A stretch of DNA of 64,000 bases from the NCBI RefSeq assembly GCF_036014215.1, contig NZ_CP107921.1:1683501-1747500 (forward strand). Reading direction: 5' to 3'. Made by a program: the position numbers and the translations under genes. This DNA comes from Streptomyces sp. NBC_00440. GTDB taxonomy: Bacteria; Actinomycetota; Actinomycetes; Streptomycetales; Streptomycetaceae. This document shows positions 15,831 through 24,500 of the stretch, piece by piece (position 1 is the stretch's first letter; every line of letters starts with the position of its first letter). The notes beneath the pieces were generated by a model. The model worked only from the letters and a program-made list of their open reading frames with translations. It did not search any database and was not told the DNA's origin.

Positions 15831-18793
15831 GAGGCCCTCCGCAAGGACACCAGGTCGGCGAGTTCCGCGTCGCCCAGCTCGGTGAGGGCGCTCTCACCGG
15901 AGCCGAGCACCGCGTCGGCCAGCGCACGCTTGGCCGTCAGCATCTCGGCGATCCGGTCCTCCACGGTGCCTTCCGTGATCAGCCGGTGGACCTGCACGGG
16001 CTGGGTCTGGCCGATGCGGTACGCACGGTCCGTGGCCTGTTCCTCGACGGCCGGGTTCCACCAGCGGTCGTAGTGGATGACATGACCGGCTCGGGTGAGG
16101 TTCAGCCCGGTCCCGGCCGCCTTGAGGGAGAGCAGGAAGACCGGGCACTCGCCGGCCTGGAAGCGGTCCACCATCTCCTCGCGCCGGGCCACGGGCGTTC
16201 CGCCGTGCAGGAGTTGTGAGGGGATGCCGCGTGCGGTGAGGTGTTCGGAGAGCAGCCGGGCCATCGCCACGTACTGGGTGAAGACCAGGACGGCGCCGCC
16301 GGATCCACCCTCCGCGAGGATGGTGTCGAGGAGTTCGTCGAGGAGGGCGAGCTTGCCCGAGCGTCCGGCGAGGCGGGAGGGGCCCTCCTTCAGATACTGC
16401 GCCGGGTGGTTGCAGATCTGCTTGAGCGCGGTGAGCAGCTTCATGATCTGGGCGCGCCGGCCGAGGCCCTCGCCGGCTTCGATGACCGCCATCGACTCGC
16501 GGACGACCGCCTGGTAGAGCGATGCCTGCTCCCTGGTGAGCGGGACGGGGTGGTCGGTCTCCGTCTTGGGCGGCAGCTCGGGGGCGATGCCCGGGTCGGA
16601 CTTCTTGCGGCGCAGGAGGAACGGTCTGACAAGCCGGGCCAGCCGCTCGACCGCGCCGTCCTCCTCGCCGTTCTCGACGATCCTCGCGTGGCGGGCGCGG
16701 AACGTCTTGAGCGGGCCGAGGAGCCCGGGGGTCGTCCAGTCGAGGAGCGCCCACAGTTCGGACAGGTTGTTCTCCACGGGTGTGCCGGTGAGCGCGACCC
16801 GCGCCGGGGCCGGGATGGTGCGCAGGGCTTTCGCCGTCGCCGCGTTGGGGTTCTTGATGTGCTGTGCCTCGTCGGCGACGACCATGCCCCAGGGGTGCCC
16901 GGCCAGTTCGGCGGCGCTGGTGCGCATCGTGCCGTACGTCGTCAGGACGAAGCCGCCCTCGGTGCCGGTCAGCGAGCGGTCCGTGCCGTGGAAGCGGCGT
17001 ACGGGCACGCCCGGGGCGAAGCGGTGGATCTCGCGCTGCCAGTTGCCGAGCAGTGAGGCGGGGCAGACCACCAGCGTGGGTTCGGGCCGGGCGCGGTGCA
17101 GATGGAGGGCGATGAGCGTGATCGTCTTGCCGAGGCCCATGTCGTCGGCGAGGCAGCCGCCGAGGCCGAGCGAGGTCATCAGATCCAGCCAGCCGAGCCC
17201 GCGCAGCTGGTAGTCGCGGAGCGTGGCCTCAAGTCCCGCGGGCTGCGGCAGCGGCGCCGTGTCCGACGTGAGTCTGGAGTGCAGGGCCGCGAGCGCGCCG
17301 ACCGGGACCGCATCGACCTGCTCACCGTCCACGTCGGCGCTGCCGGTCAGTGCCACCGAGAGCGCGTCCACCGGTGCGAGGAGCCCCAGCTCCCGCTTGC
17401 GTGCCTTCCGCACGAGGGCCGGATCGATGACGACCCACTGGTCGCGCAGCCGCACGATCGGGCGGTGCGCCTCGGCCAGGAGGTCCATCTCCGATTCGGT
17501 CAGCCGGTCGTCGCCGATGGCCAGCTGCCAGCTGAAGGAGAAGAGCTGTTCCGCGTCGAAGAACGCGGTGCCGTCCGTGGCCGAGCCGGGTGCCGGTCTG
17601 ACGACCGCGGCCGCGGACAGCGACCGGACCAGGTCCCTCGGCCAGTGCACGGCCACGCCCGCCGCGGCGAGCCGTGCGGCCGCGGGGCCGAGCAGTTCGT
17701 ACAACTCGTCCTCGGACAGCGGCAGTACGTCGGGCACCGGCCGCTCCAGGAGCCCGGTCAGCGGGGGCCAGACCCGCGCTGCGCGCCGCAGCGCCAGTAC
17801 GGCGTCGATCCGCACCCGCGGCCCGAAGTGCTCGTCGCCGTCACCGGCCCAGAGCCGTCCCGCGTCGGCCACCAGCGTCGGGTCGGCGAGGCTGTGCACC
17901 TGGACGACGGCCGCGGCGGCCCGCCGCTCCCGTGCCGCGACATGACCGGCTGCTCCGGTGTCACCGTCGGCGCCGTCCGCCGGGGCACCGTCCGCAAAGG
18001 CGCTGCCCGCAGGGGCGCCGTCCGCAGGCGCGGCCACGTCGTCGGCCCGGTCGAACAGCTCGTAACCGGAGAGGTCGAGCCGGAGCGAGACCTGTACGCC
18101 CGCGTCCGCCCCGGCCGCCACCTCGGCCGCCCACTCGCGCAGCCCCGGCAGCCGCTGCGGTGCGCGGGCGGCGTAGGCGGACCCGGCCGCGTGCGGTGCG
18201 GCCGGGGTGCGCGGCAGGGCGTCGGCGACGGCGTCGTAGAACGACCGGATCAGCCCTTCGGGCTCGGGGAGCTCCAGGGGCGTGCGGCCGGGAAACGGCA
18301 CGGCGTACGCCTCGGGCGGCATGGCGGCGGCCACCGCGCGCAGATGTGCGACATCCTCCGCGTCGAGCGGTCCGGCCCGCCAGGCGTCATGGTCATCCGC
18401 GGTCAGTCCTGGCAGGAACCGCCCGCGCGCGGCCAGTTGCAGGGCGTGCAGCGCCGCCGCGCCCCAGCAGCGGGCGGCGGGGTGGGCGACCGGGGAGTGC
18501 CGGGCGGCGGCCAGCAGCGGCAGCGCCTCGGTGAGGGGCAGCAGAACGGCGGACACGGTACTGCGACGGGCCGCCGCACCGTGCCGCCGTACGACGACGA
18601 GCTCGTCGGGTCCGGCGGCCGGTGGCTGGGGCGCCGCCGGGTCCCAGAAGGCGAACCGGCCCTCGCGGGGCAGGGCGGCAGGCAGGAAGACCACGGCCTG
18701 CCGGGTGAGCGCCATGGGTCCGGCCCCGCTCGTCCCCTGCGTCTCCGCTGTCCGCCGCACCCCGCTCACCTGCCTTTCCGCCGTGGTTCCCAT
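15827..18793 (-). CDS. SNF2-family DEAD/DEAH-box ATPase/helicase
   Basis: This 988-residue protein has an SNF2-associated N-terminal region (about 1-480) followed by a complete Swi2/Snf2 ATPase: Walker A DDMGLGKTITL, DEAQ box VVADEAQHIKN, ALTGTPVENNLSELW, and the C-terminal helicase lobe with QYVAMARLLSEHL, LKAAGTGLNLTRAGHVIHYD and ATDRAYRIGQ. Such ATPases translocate on double-stranded DNA and remodel bound proteins. The ATG at 18793 is preferred because a -10 box (TACACT) ends nine bases upstream, so the message would have almost no leader; Met27 (18715) is the alternative. An Ala/Asp-rich insertion occurs near residues 255-300. It heads the leftward cluster SNF2-SWIM-effector-NLR. Confidence 0.9.
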   Translation of the reverse strand: MGTTAERQVSGVRRTAETQGTSGAGPMALTRQAVVFLPAALPREGRFAFWDPAAPQPPAAGPDELVVVRRHGAAARRSTVSAVLLPLTEALPLLAAARHSPVAHPAARCWGAAALHALQLAARGRFLPGLTADDHDAWRAGPLDAEDVAHLRAVAAAMPPEAYAVPFPGRTPLELPEPEGLIRSFYDAVADALPRTPAAPHAAGSAYAARAPQRLPGLREWAAEVAAGADAGVQVSLRLDLSGYELFDRADDVAAPADGAPAGSAFADGAPADGADGDTGAAGHVAARERRAAAAVVQVHSLADPTLVADAGRLWAGDGDEHFGPRVRIDAVLALRRAARVWPPLTGLLERPVPDVLPLSEDELYELLGPAAARLAAAGVAVHWPRDLVRSLSAAAVVRPAPGSATDGTAFFDAEQLFSFSWQLAIGDDRLTESEMDLLAEAHRPIVRLRDQWVVIDPALVRKARKRELGLLAPVDALSVALTGSADVDGEQVDAVPVGALAALHSRLTSDTAPLPQPAGLEATLRDYQLRGLGWLDLMTSLGLGGCLADDMGLGKTITLIALHLHRARPEPTLVVCPASLLGNWQREIHRFAPGVPVRRFHGTDRSLTGTEGGFVLTTYGTMRTSAAELAGHPWGMVVADEAQHIKNPNAATAKALRTIPAPARVALTGTPVENNLSELWALLDWTTPGLLGPLKTFRARHARIVENGEEDGAVERLARLVRPFLLRRKKSDPGIAPELPPKTETDHPVPLTREQASLYQAVVRESMAVIEAGEGLGRRAQIMKLLTALKQICNHPAQYLKEGPSRLAGRSGKLALLDELLDTILAEGGSGGAVLVFTQYVAMARLLSEHLTARGIPSQLLHGGTPVARREEMVDRFQAGECPVFLLSLKAAGTGLNLTRAGHVIHYDRWWNPAVEEQATDRAYRIGQTQPVQVHRLITEGTVEDRIAEMLTAKRALADAVLGSGESALTELGDAELADLVSLRRAS

Positions 18794-18802
18794 CTCTCTG
18801 CG

Positions 18803-18825
18803 AGTGTAGGTGCGGGGTCTGACAG
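18803..18825 (-). promoter_or_regulatory. Weaker RecA-NDp/PafBC-like promoter of the SNF2 gene
   Basis: The minus strand reads CTGTCAGAC, eight bases, then TACACT. The TGTCAG core, the N8 spacing and the TANNNT -10 fit the DNA-damage promoter consensus, while the outer bases of the upstream box differ. Confidence 0.4.
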
Positions 18826-18908
18826 CCGGGTCCGACAGTGGATTCCGACGGCCTGGCCCTGGCGTGCGGCAGGTGCGGGGGCAACCTCTCGGCGAACTCC
18901 GAAGCGGC

Positions 18909-20363
18909 TCAGCGCACCCCTTCCCACAGGGCCCGCTCCGCCGGGCGTGGATCGTCGACGGGGCCGGACTCGTCGGCGAAGATCATCGTGGTGCGGTCGG
19001 GTCCGTACGACGGCCACCCCGGGTCCCCGGTCTCCGCGAAGGCCACCCAGGCACTGTGCACCGTGTCCGCCAGCGCCTGGGGCGGGTGGCTCCCGAGCAT
19101 CGGGAGATAGGTGGGATCGCGCAGATTGTCGAAGACGAAGCCCAGCTCGGACGCGTGGCAGGCGCCGAGTCCGCCGTCGAACTGCGGTGAGCGCCAGGCG
19201 AATTCGTAGACATGCGTACCGGGCACGGCCTCGGCCAGGCGGAGGGCGGGAATCCGGTAGAACCAGTCGGTCGCCACCGCGTCGAGCAGTTCGCCCGCGC
19301 TCGCCTGCCCGCGGCCCGCGCGGTAGACGGCGAGGGCCCGGTCCGGGTCGAGGCCGTACGCCGTCGCCGCCAGCCGCAACCGCTCGTCCGTGATCGTGTC
19401 CATCCGTCCGGTCGGCACCATGAAGAGGCGGTTCTCCTCCCGGTTGCTGCCGACGAGCAGCTCGACACCGCAGTCCGGGCCCGGGAGAGCGAGCCCGGGA
19501 GCGACCGGCTCGAAGGGCATCGCATTGAACGCGGCGTCCCCCCACAGCTCCGGATCGGGACGGCGCCCGATCTCCGCGCGCAGCTCGGCCTGTGCGCCGA
19601 GCAGCGTCGCGAGCGGCAGGGCGGCGAACTCCTCGGCGGTCGCGGCGACGCCGAGCCGCTCGGCGAGATGTGCGGCGATCAGCTGGGCGGAGCGGGGGCG
19701 CAGGAAGTGATGTGCGCCCCCGCTCTGCAGAACGGCCCGCCGGAACAGCCCGCGTGCCGGCTCCATCCCGAGCAGCACACCGATACTCATCGCGCCGGCC
19801 GACTCCCCGAAGACCGTGACCCGGTCCGGCGAGCCGCCGAAGGACGCGATGTTCTCGCGCACCCACTCCAGGGCCGCGATCTGGTCGAGCAGCCCGCGGT
19901 TGTCGGGCGCGCCCTCCAGGCTCAGGAAGCCGTCGGTGCCCAGCCGGTAGTTGACCGTCACGCAGACCACACCGTCGCGGGCGAACGCCCTGCCGTCGTA
20001 GGCGGGAGCCGACCCCGAGCCGTTCGAGAACGCCCCTCCGTGCAGCCACACCATGACCGGGAGCCCGCCGTTGGGCCCCGGCTCGGGCGTCCAGACACTG
20101 AGGTTGAGGCAGTCCTCGCCGTCCTTGCCGAGTTCCTCGGGGATGAGCGCGTCGAAGGGGGGCGCGTACGGCGCTCTGGGCGCGGTCGGACCGTGGGCAT
20201 GGGCTTCCCGTACGCCCTGCCACGGTGCGGGCGGCGCCGGCGCACGGAACCGGCGCGGTCCGAACGGCGGCGCCGCGTAAGGGATTCCGAGGAAGGACGC
20301 CACTCCTGCGTCGTCCATCCGACCGCGGACGGCACCCTGCCGCGTCATGCACACCGGTTCCAT
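18909..20363 (-). CDS. Carboxylesterase type B (para-nitrobenzyl esterase-like)
   Basis: The 484-residue alpha/beta hydrolase has the carboxylesterase motifs: FLGIPYAAPPFG near the start, EDCLNLSVWTP, oxyanion hole LHGGAF, nucleophile elbow GESAGA (about residue 185), the acid in SNREENR and the histidine in CHASELGFVF. It has no signal peptide, so it is cytoplasmic. The ATG at 20363 has GGAG about 11 bases upstream; a second ATG five codons in is possible, and the longer frame upstream looks non-coding. It is divergent from the RidA-like gene. The natural substrate is unknown. Confidence 0.9.
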   Translation of the reverse strand: MEPVCMTRQGAVRGRMDDAGVASFLGIPYAAPPFGPRRFRAPAPPAPWQGVREAHAHGPTAPRAPYAPPFDALIPEELGKDGEDCLNLSVWTPEPGPNGGLPVMVWLHGGAFSNGSGSAPAYDGRAFARDGVVCVTVNYRLGTDGFLSLEGAPDNRGLLDQIAALEWVRENIASFGGSPDRVTVFGESAGAMSIGVLLGMEPARGLFRRAVLQSGGAHHFLRPRSAQLIAAHLAERLGVAATAEEFAALPLATLLGAQAELRAEIGRRPDPELWGDAAFNAMPFEPVAPGLALPGPDCGVELLVGSNREENRLFMVPTGRMDTITDERLRLAATAYGLDPDRALAVYRAGRGQASAGELLDAVATDWFYRIPALRLAEAVPGTHVYEFAWRSPQFDGGLGACHASELGFVFDNLRDPTYLPMLGSHPPQALADTVHSAWVAFAETGDPGWPSYGPDRTTMIFADESGPVDDPRPAERALWEGVR

Positions 20364-20569
20364 CTGGTTCAGATCTCCACTCTTCAATTCGGGCCCCAAC
20401 GGCTCGATCGGAAACATGCGTTCACCGGCGCGCGGCCCGCCCGGCGGAGTCGGCCGGAGCAGGGAGCGGCGCCGGAAAAGGAGCGGCGCCGGGCGCCTCC
20501 CCCCTGATACCGTGCCGCGATCTTCCCGTAAAGATCCCGGCTCCTCATGCCGGGTGAAAGGCGGTCCTG
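20364..20569. other. Divergent promoter region between esterase and RidA-like gene
   Basis: The 206 bases contain a direct repeat GGAGCGGCGCCGG (20463-20475 and 20480-20492) and the inverted repeat GATCTT/AAGATC near 20519-20537. No confident -35/-10 pair was found. Confidence 0.4.
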
Positions 20570-20968
20570 ATGGCCCGGCACACCACGGTTCCGACACTCT
20601 TCCCACCTCCCGGCTACGCACATGCGGCGGTGGTCGAAGCCGGGCAGCGGCTCGCCTTCATGGCAGGTTCGGTACCGCTCGACGCGACGGGAGAGCTGGT
20701 CGGTCCCGGAGATCCGGTGGTGCAGACCGGACAGGTCCTCGCCAATCTGGACGAGGCGCTGCGGGCGATCGGGAGCGATCTCTCGCAGGTCGTCGCCAGC
20801 ACCGTGTACGTCGTGGGCGACACTCCGGCAGTCCTGTCCGGCGTCTGGCAGGCCGTACAGGCCTCGGGCCTCAGCTCGGGGCCGCACACCTCGACCCTGC
20901 TGGGCGTCAGCTGCCTCGGGTACACGGGCCAGCTGGTCGAGATCACCGCGACCGCCGTCGTGGACTGA
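20570..20968 (+). CDS. RidA/YjgF-family protein, catalytic arginine not evident
   Basis: The 132-residue protein has a chorismate-mutase-like fold of the Rid family (VEAGQRLAFMAGSVPLD, TGQVLANLDEALRAIGSDL, VVASTVYV, QLVEITATAVV). True RidA enzymes hydrolyse reactive imines using an arginine near the C-terminal third. Here the matching segment reads PHTSTLLGVSCLGYTGQLVE with no arginine, so it may belong to a Rid subgroup without deaminase activity. The ATG at 20570 has AAGGCGG upstream. Confidence 0.85.
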   Translation: MARHTTVPTLFPPPGYAHAAVVEAGQRLAFMAGSVPLDATGELVGPGDPVVQTGQVLANLDEALRAIGSDLSQVVASTVYVVGDTPAVLSGVWQAVQASGLSSGPHTSTLLGVSCLGYTGQLVEITATAVVD

Positions 20969-21065
20969 GCACCGTCCCCCGCGCGGCCCAGCACCGGATG
21001 CCGAGGAGTCCGGAAGCGGGCAGGCTGGCTCCCACCAGTGACTCTCCGTACAGACGGGACCGCGC

Positions 21066-21401
21066 ATGTCCGATCACCGGCGCCTCGGCTTCATCGCCGG
21101 CGCAGTGCTCCTGCCGTTCGCCGTGGCCGGGTGTTCCGGTCTCAACCGCTCGGCGGTCGGCACGATCTCGTACACCACGCCGGATTCGAAGGTCGTCACC
21201 GTCTCGAATCCGTCCGTGACCGGCTGCCACCCGCTGCCGCGCGGGGGCGCCGCGGCCGTCGCCAACAACACCCTGATCGACATGTGGCTGTACCCGGGCG
21301 CCGGCTGCACCGGAAAGCCGTCGATGTACAACGCGACCACGATGACGAACACGGTGACACCACCGCTCGTGGCCTGGCGCAGCTATACCCTGGTCCACTG
21401 A
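21066..21401 (+). CDS. Small putative lipoprotein of unknown function
   Basis: The 111-residue protein has a typical lipoprotein signal: positive DHRR, a hydrophobic stretch and the lipobox VAGC (Cys23). The mature part is short, Thr/Ser/Asn-rich and predicted to be beta-rich, with two further cysteines (TGCHP, AGCTG) that could form a disulfide. No family was recognised. The ATG at 21066 follows a weak ACGGGA. The last 16 bases of the gene, including the stop, recur almost exactly 54 bases downstream. Confidence 0.7.
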   Translation: MSDHRRLGFIAGAVLLPFAVAGCSGLNRSAVGTISYTTPDSKVVTVSNPSVTGCHPLPRGGAAAVANNTLIDMWLYPGAGCTGKPSMYNATTMTNTVTPPLVAWRSYTLVH

Positions 21402-21456
21402 GGCACCGGGGTCCACTGATACGCCCCGGCCCACCGGGACACCCTGGTCCACCGAG
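21387..21456 (+). repeat. Duplicated gene 3' end (ACCCTGGTCCACYGAG)
   Basis: ACCCTGGTCCACTGAG at 21387-21402 includes the lipoprotein stop codon and recurs with one change at 21441-21456. A partial copy (GGGGTCCACTGA) lies between them. Confidence 0.75.
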
Positions 21457-21520
21457 AGGGGCGCTCCGCGGGTCACAGTGTTCGCCACCGGCGGCCGCCC
21501 GTACCCCGGGCATCGGGTGT

Positions 21521-22222
21521 TCACTGTGCGGGCAGCGCCCGGACCCAGGTGCCGTCGTCCGTCAGATATCTGTCCACGACGAGCCCGGCCTCCCCCAGGT
21601 GCCGCTCGAACTCCTCGCGGCTCAGCGGACGCGACAGGAAGGTCTGCGTCCAGGTCGCGTCGGGGTAGACGTACTCGCAGAGCATCGCGTCGACGCCGTC
21701 ACCGACCGGGGTCGCGGACTTGATGCGCACGATCCCGCCCGCGCTGTTGCGCCGCTCCCTCGGAACGTCCGCGTGCCAGTCCAGGCCCTCGCGCTGCACC
21801 AGCACACAGCCGTCGTCCTTCACATGGCGCCGGCAGGTGCGCAGCAGCCCCTCGCGTACCCGCGGGTCTCCCGCGTGCACCAGAAACGACGCCAGCAGCA
21901 CCACGTCGTAGGTCTCGCCGGTGTCCAGCTTCTCGATCGGGCTGCAGACCGTGCGGACGCCGTCGACGCCCGCGATCTGTTCCAGCATTCCGGGTGACTC
22001 GTCCACCGCGGTGATCGTGAAGCCCCGTTCGGCCAGCGGACGGGTGACCCGGCCCGCCCCGCTGCCCAGTTCGAGGACGCTCGCTCCGGCCGGGACCGCA
22101 GCGGCCACGACATCCGGTTCGTCTCCGACCGGCAGCCGCTTGTACAGCTCGACGGAACACCCGTCGGGCGTCCTCGCTCCCGGCCCCGTGCCTTCGTACC
22201 CCTCGCGCATCCTGACGCTCAT
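21521..22222 (-). CDS. Class I SAM-dependent methyltransferase
   Basis: The 233-residue protein has a Rossmann methyltransferase core: motif I SVLELGSGAGRVTRPL, acidic post-I AVDESPGMLEQ, and YDVVLLASFLVHAGD as motif II. The C-terminal region (LCEYVYPDATWTQTFLSRPLS) probably binds the substrate. The start is uncertain: ATG at 22222 or ATG at 22210; the longer upstream frame has no initiation signal. The substrate is unknown. Confidence 0.82.
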   Translation of the reverse strand: MSVRMREGYEGTGPGARTPDGCSVELYKRLPVGDEPDVVAAAVPAGASVLELGSGAGRVTRPLAERGFTITAVDESPGMLEQIAGVDGVRTVCSPIEKLDTGETYDVVLLASFLVHAGDPRVREGLLRTCRRHVKDDGCVLVQREGLDWHADVPRERRNSAGGIVRIKSATPVGDGVDAMLCEYVYPDATWTQTFLSRPLSREEFERHLGEAGLVVDRYLTDDGTWVRALPAQ

Positions 22223-22280
22223 GCCGTACAGAACGAACGTGCCCCGGCCGTCGTTCCCGCCGCCGTCCCGAACTCCCGGG

Positions 22281-22649
22281 TCAGTCCTCGGAGTCGAACC
22301 GCGCGGCCCGCAGATACTCGGGCTGCGGGTCGAGCGCAGCGGCCAGCCTGAAGTGACGCCTGGCCTGTTCGGGGCGGCCGGCCCGCTCGAAGGTGCGGGC
22401 CAGGGCGAAGTGCGCGAAGGCGTTGTCCGGCTCACGCTCCAGGACCAGCTGGAACTCCAGCTCGGCCGGACGGAGTTGCGCGGCGGCGAAGAACGCCCTG
22501 GCGCGCAGCAGGCGTGCCGCGGTGTTCTCCGGGTGAGCCGCGATGACCTCGTCCAGCAGCTTCACGGCACCACGCGGATCACGGGCGTCCAGCAGCTGTT
22601 CGGCCGCGCGGTAGTCGATGACGTGGGTCTCGGGGTTGCTGTGGGACAT
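22281..22649 (-). CDS. Tetratricopeptide repeat protein
   Basis: The 122-residue protein is made almost entirely of about three TPR units (AEQLLDARDPRGAVKLLDEV, ARAFFAAAQLRPAELEFQ, ALARTFERAGRPEQARRHF). It is a soluble interaction scaffold with an unknown partner. AGAAAGG precedes the ATG. The short leader to coaE contains imperfect GCTGTG repeats. It is conserved next to coaE in Streptomyces, as far as I recall. Confidence 0.85.
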   Translation of the reverse strand: MSHSNPETHVIDYRAAEQLLDARDPRGAVKLLDEVIAAHPENTAARLLRARAFFAAAQLRPAELEFQLVLEREPDNAFAHFALARTFERAGRPEQARRHFRLAAALDPQPEYLRAARFDSED

Positions 22650-22749
22650 CGGTGCTGGCCTTTCTCCGTCGTAGCTGAGGCTGCTGTGGTTGCTGTGGCT
22701 GTGGCTGCCCTGACCACTGCCGGTCCGGTGGGACAGGCCGGTGGGGCGG

Positions 22750-23349
22750 TCAGCCCCCGGCCCGCTCCGTCAGCCGCTCCCAGACCGAGCGCACCTGCGG
22801 TTCCAGGGCGTCCAGCGGGCCGTCATTGTCGATCAGGATGTCGGCGATCTCGCGGCGCTGCTCCCTGGTGGCCTGGGCGGCCATCCGGGCACGTGCCTCG
22901 GACTCCTGCATTCCGCGCAGCCGTACCAGCCGGTCCAGCTGCGTTTCCGGCGCCGCGTCCACCACGACCACCAGGTCGTAGAGCGGGGCGAGGCCGTTCT
23001 CGGTCAGCAGCGGTACGTCGTGGATGACGACCGAATCCGCCTGCGCCAGGCCCTCCAGCTCGGCGGAGCGGGCTCCGACGAGCGGGTGGACGATCGAGTT
23101 GAGCGTCGCCAGGCGGTCCGGGTCGGCAAAGACGATCGCGCCGAGCGCGGGCCGGTCCAGGCTGCCGTCCCCGGCGAGAACGGACTCGCCGAACGCCTCG
23201 ACCACGGCCGCAAGACCCGGAGTTCCCGGTTCGACCACCTCACGGGCGATCCGGTCGGCGTCGATCAGCACCGCTCCGTAACTGACAAACAGCCGGGACA
23301 CTTCGCTCTTGCCGGCGCCGATTCCACCGGTCAATCCCACTTTCAGCAT
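22750..23349 (-). CDS. coaE: Dephospho-CoA kinase
   Basis: The 199-residue P-loop kinase catalyses the last step of coenzyme A synthesis, phosphorylating the 3'-OH of dephospho-CoA. Walker [13 protein letters not shown] is at 6-17. The [15 protein letters not shown] motif (about 32-46) and the lid region [16 protein letters not shown] are typical, as is [19 protein letters not shown]. Its length matches the family. An ATG is used at 23349, with PAC2 upstream on the same strand. Confidence 0.95.
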   Translation of the reverse strand: MLKVGLTGGIGAGKSEVSRLFVSYGAVLIDADRIAREVVEPGTPGLAAVVEAFGESVLAGDGSLDRPALGAIVFADPDRLATLNSIVHPLVGARSAELEGLAQADSVVIHDVPLLTENGLAPLYDLVVVVDAAPETQLDRLVRLRGMQESEARARMAAQATREQRREIADILIDNDGPLDALEPQVRSVWERLTERAGG

Positions 23350-23394
23350 GGCCAGGAGCCTAGGCCCTGTACGCCGTTGCCTTCCGCCGGGGCC

Positions 23395-24333
23395 TCAGAC
23401 GTCGCCCTCCCGCTCCGCGAGGAACCGTTCGAATTCGCGGCCGATCTCGTCCGCCGACGGCAGTTCGACCGCCTCGGCGACCAGATTGCCCCGGGTCTCC
23501 GATCCGGCCAGCGCGTCGTACTGGTGCTCAAGTCCCTGGACCAGGGCGGTCAGTTCCTCGTCGCCCTCACCGATCTGGCGCTCGATCTCGTCCTGGGTGC
23601 GCTGCGCCTCGGTACGCAGGGCGTGCGCGACGCTCGGCAGTACGAGACCGGTCGCCGCGGTGACGGCCTCAAGGGCAGTCAGCGCCGCATCCGGATACGA
23701 GGACCGGGCGACGTAGTGCGGCACATGGGCGGCGACACCGAGCACGTCGTGCCCCGACTGCGCGAGCCGGAACTCCACCAGCGACTCCGCGCTGCCGGGC
23801 ACCTGCGCCTCTTCGAACGGCGACTTGTGGCCGGGCATCAGGTCCGTGCGGTTGCCGTGCGGGGTGATCCCGACCGGGCGGGTGTGCGGGACGCCCATCG
23901 GGATTCCGTGGAAGTTCACCGAGATACGGACGCCGAGCCGGTCGACGATCTGCTCGACCGCGGCCGCGAACCGCTCCCACTCGACATCGGGCTCGGGGCC
24001 CGAGAGCAGCAGGAAGGGCGCGCCCGTGGCGTCCTGGACCAGGCGCACGTCGAGCGTCGGGGTCTCGTAGTCCGTCCACTGGTCGCGCTTGAAGGTCAGC
24101 AGGGGGCGGCGTGCGCGGTAGTCCACGAGCCGGTCGTGGTCGAAACTGGCAACCACCTGGTGGGGCAGCGTGTCCAGCAGACCCTCGACGATCTGGTCGC
24201 CGGTCTCGCCCGCGTCGATGTACCCGTCGAAGTGATAGAGCATGACAAGTCCGGCCGACTCCTGCGCGAGCGCCACATCGACGACTGCCAGGCCCTTCGG
24301 CTCCCATGCGTACAAATCTTGCGGATCAAGCAC
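23395..24333 (-). CDS. PAC2-family protein
   Basis: The 312-residue protein resembles the archaeal/eukaryotic proteasome assembly chaperone 2 family found in all Streptomyces ([87 protein letters not shown]). Its bacterial function is unproven. The GTG start at 24333 is supported by GAGGAGGAG. It lies between rpsA and coaE on the same strand. Confidence 0.9.
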   Translation of the reverse strand: MLDPQDLYAWEPKGLAVVDVALAQESAGLVMLYHFDGYIDAGETGDQIVEGLLDTLPHQVVASFDHDRLVDYRARRPLLTFKRDQWTDYETPTLDVRLVQDATGAPFLLLSGPEPDVEWERFAAAVEQIVDRLGVRISVNFHGIPMGVPHTRPVGITPHGNRTDLMPGHKSPFEEAQVPGSAESLVEFRLAQSGHDVLGVAAHVPHYVARSSYPDAALTALEAVTAATGLVLPSVAHALRTEAQRTQDEIERQIGEGDEELTALVQGLEHQYDALAGSETRGNLVAEAVELPSADEIGREFERFLAEREGDV

Positions 24334-24436
24334 GATTACCGCTCCTCCTCGTGTTCACCGGGGAGAACGTCCCGTACGGCCCGCGCATTCCCCGCAGCCA
24401 CGTCTTCACAGGCAACCACCTGCCCCAGGACATGAG

Positions 24437-24468
24437 CGAGGCCCGCCCCCCGGAGGGAGCGGGCCTCG
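24437..24468 (-). terminator. rpsA terminator hairpin
   Basis: CGAGGCCCGC / GCGGGCCTCG forms a 10-bp stem with a 12-base loop that can itself pair, 32 bases after the rpsA stop. It lacks a T-tract. Confidence 0.6.
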
Positions 24469-24500
24469 ACTTCAGCTATTCACCAGCTGGGACCTGAGCG

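Noticed and set aside
24306..24497. 63-codon plus-strand frame between PAC2 and rpsA
   Set aside because: It overlaps the PAC2 start and the rpsA terminator hairpin; no ribosome binding site; no recognisable product.
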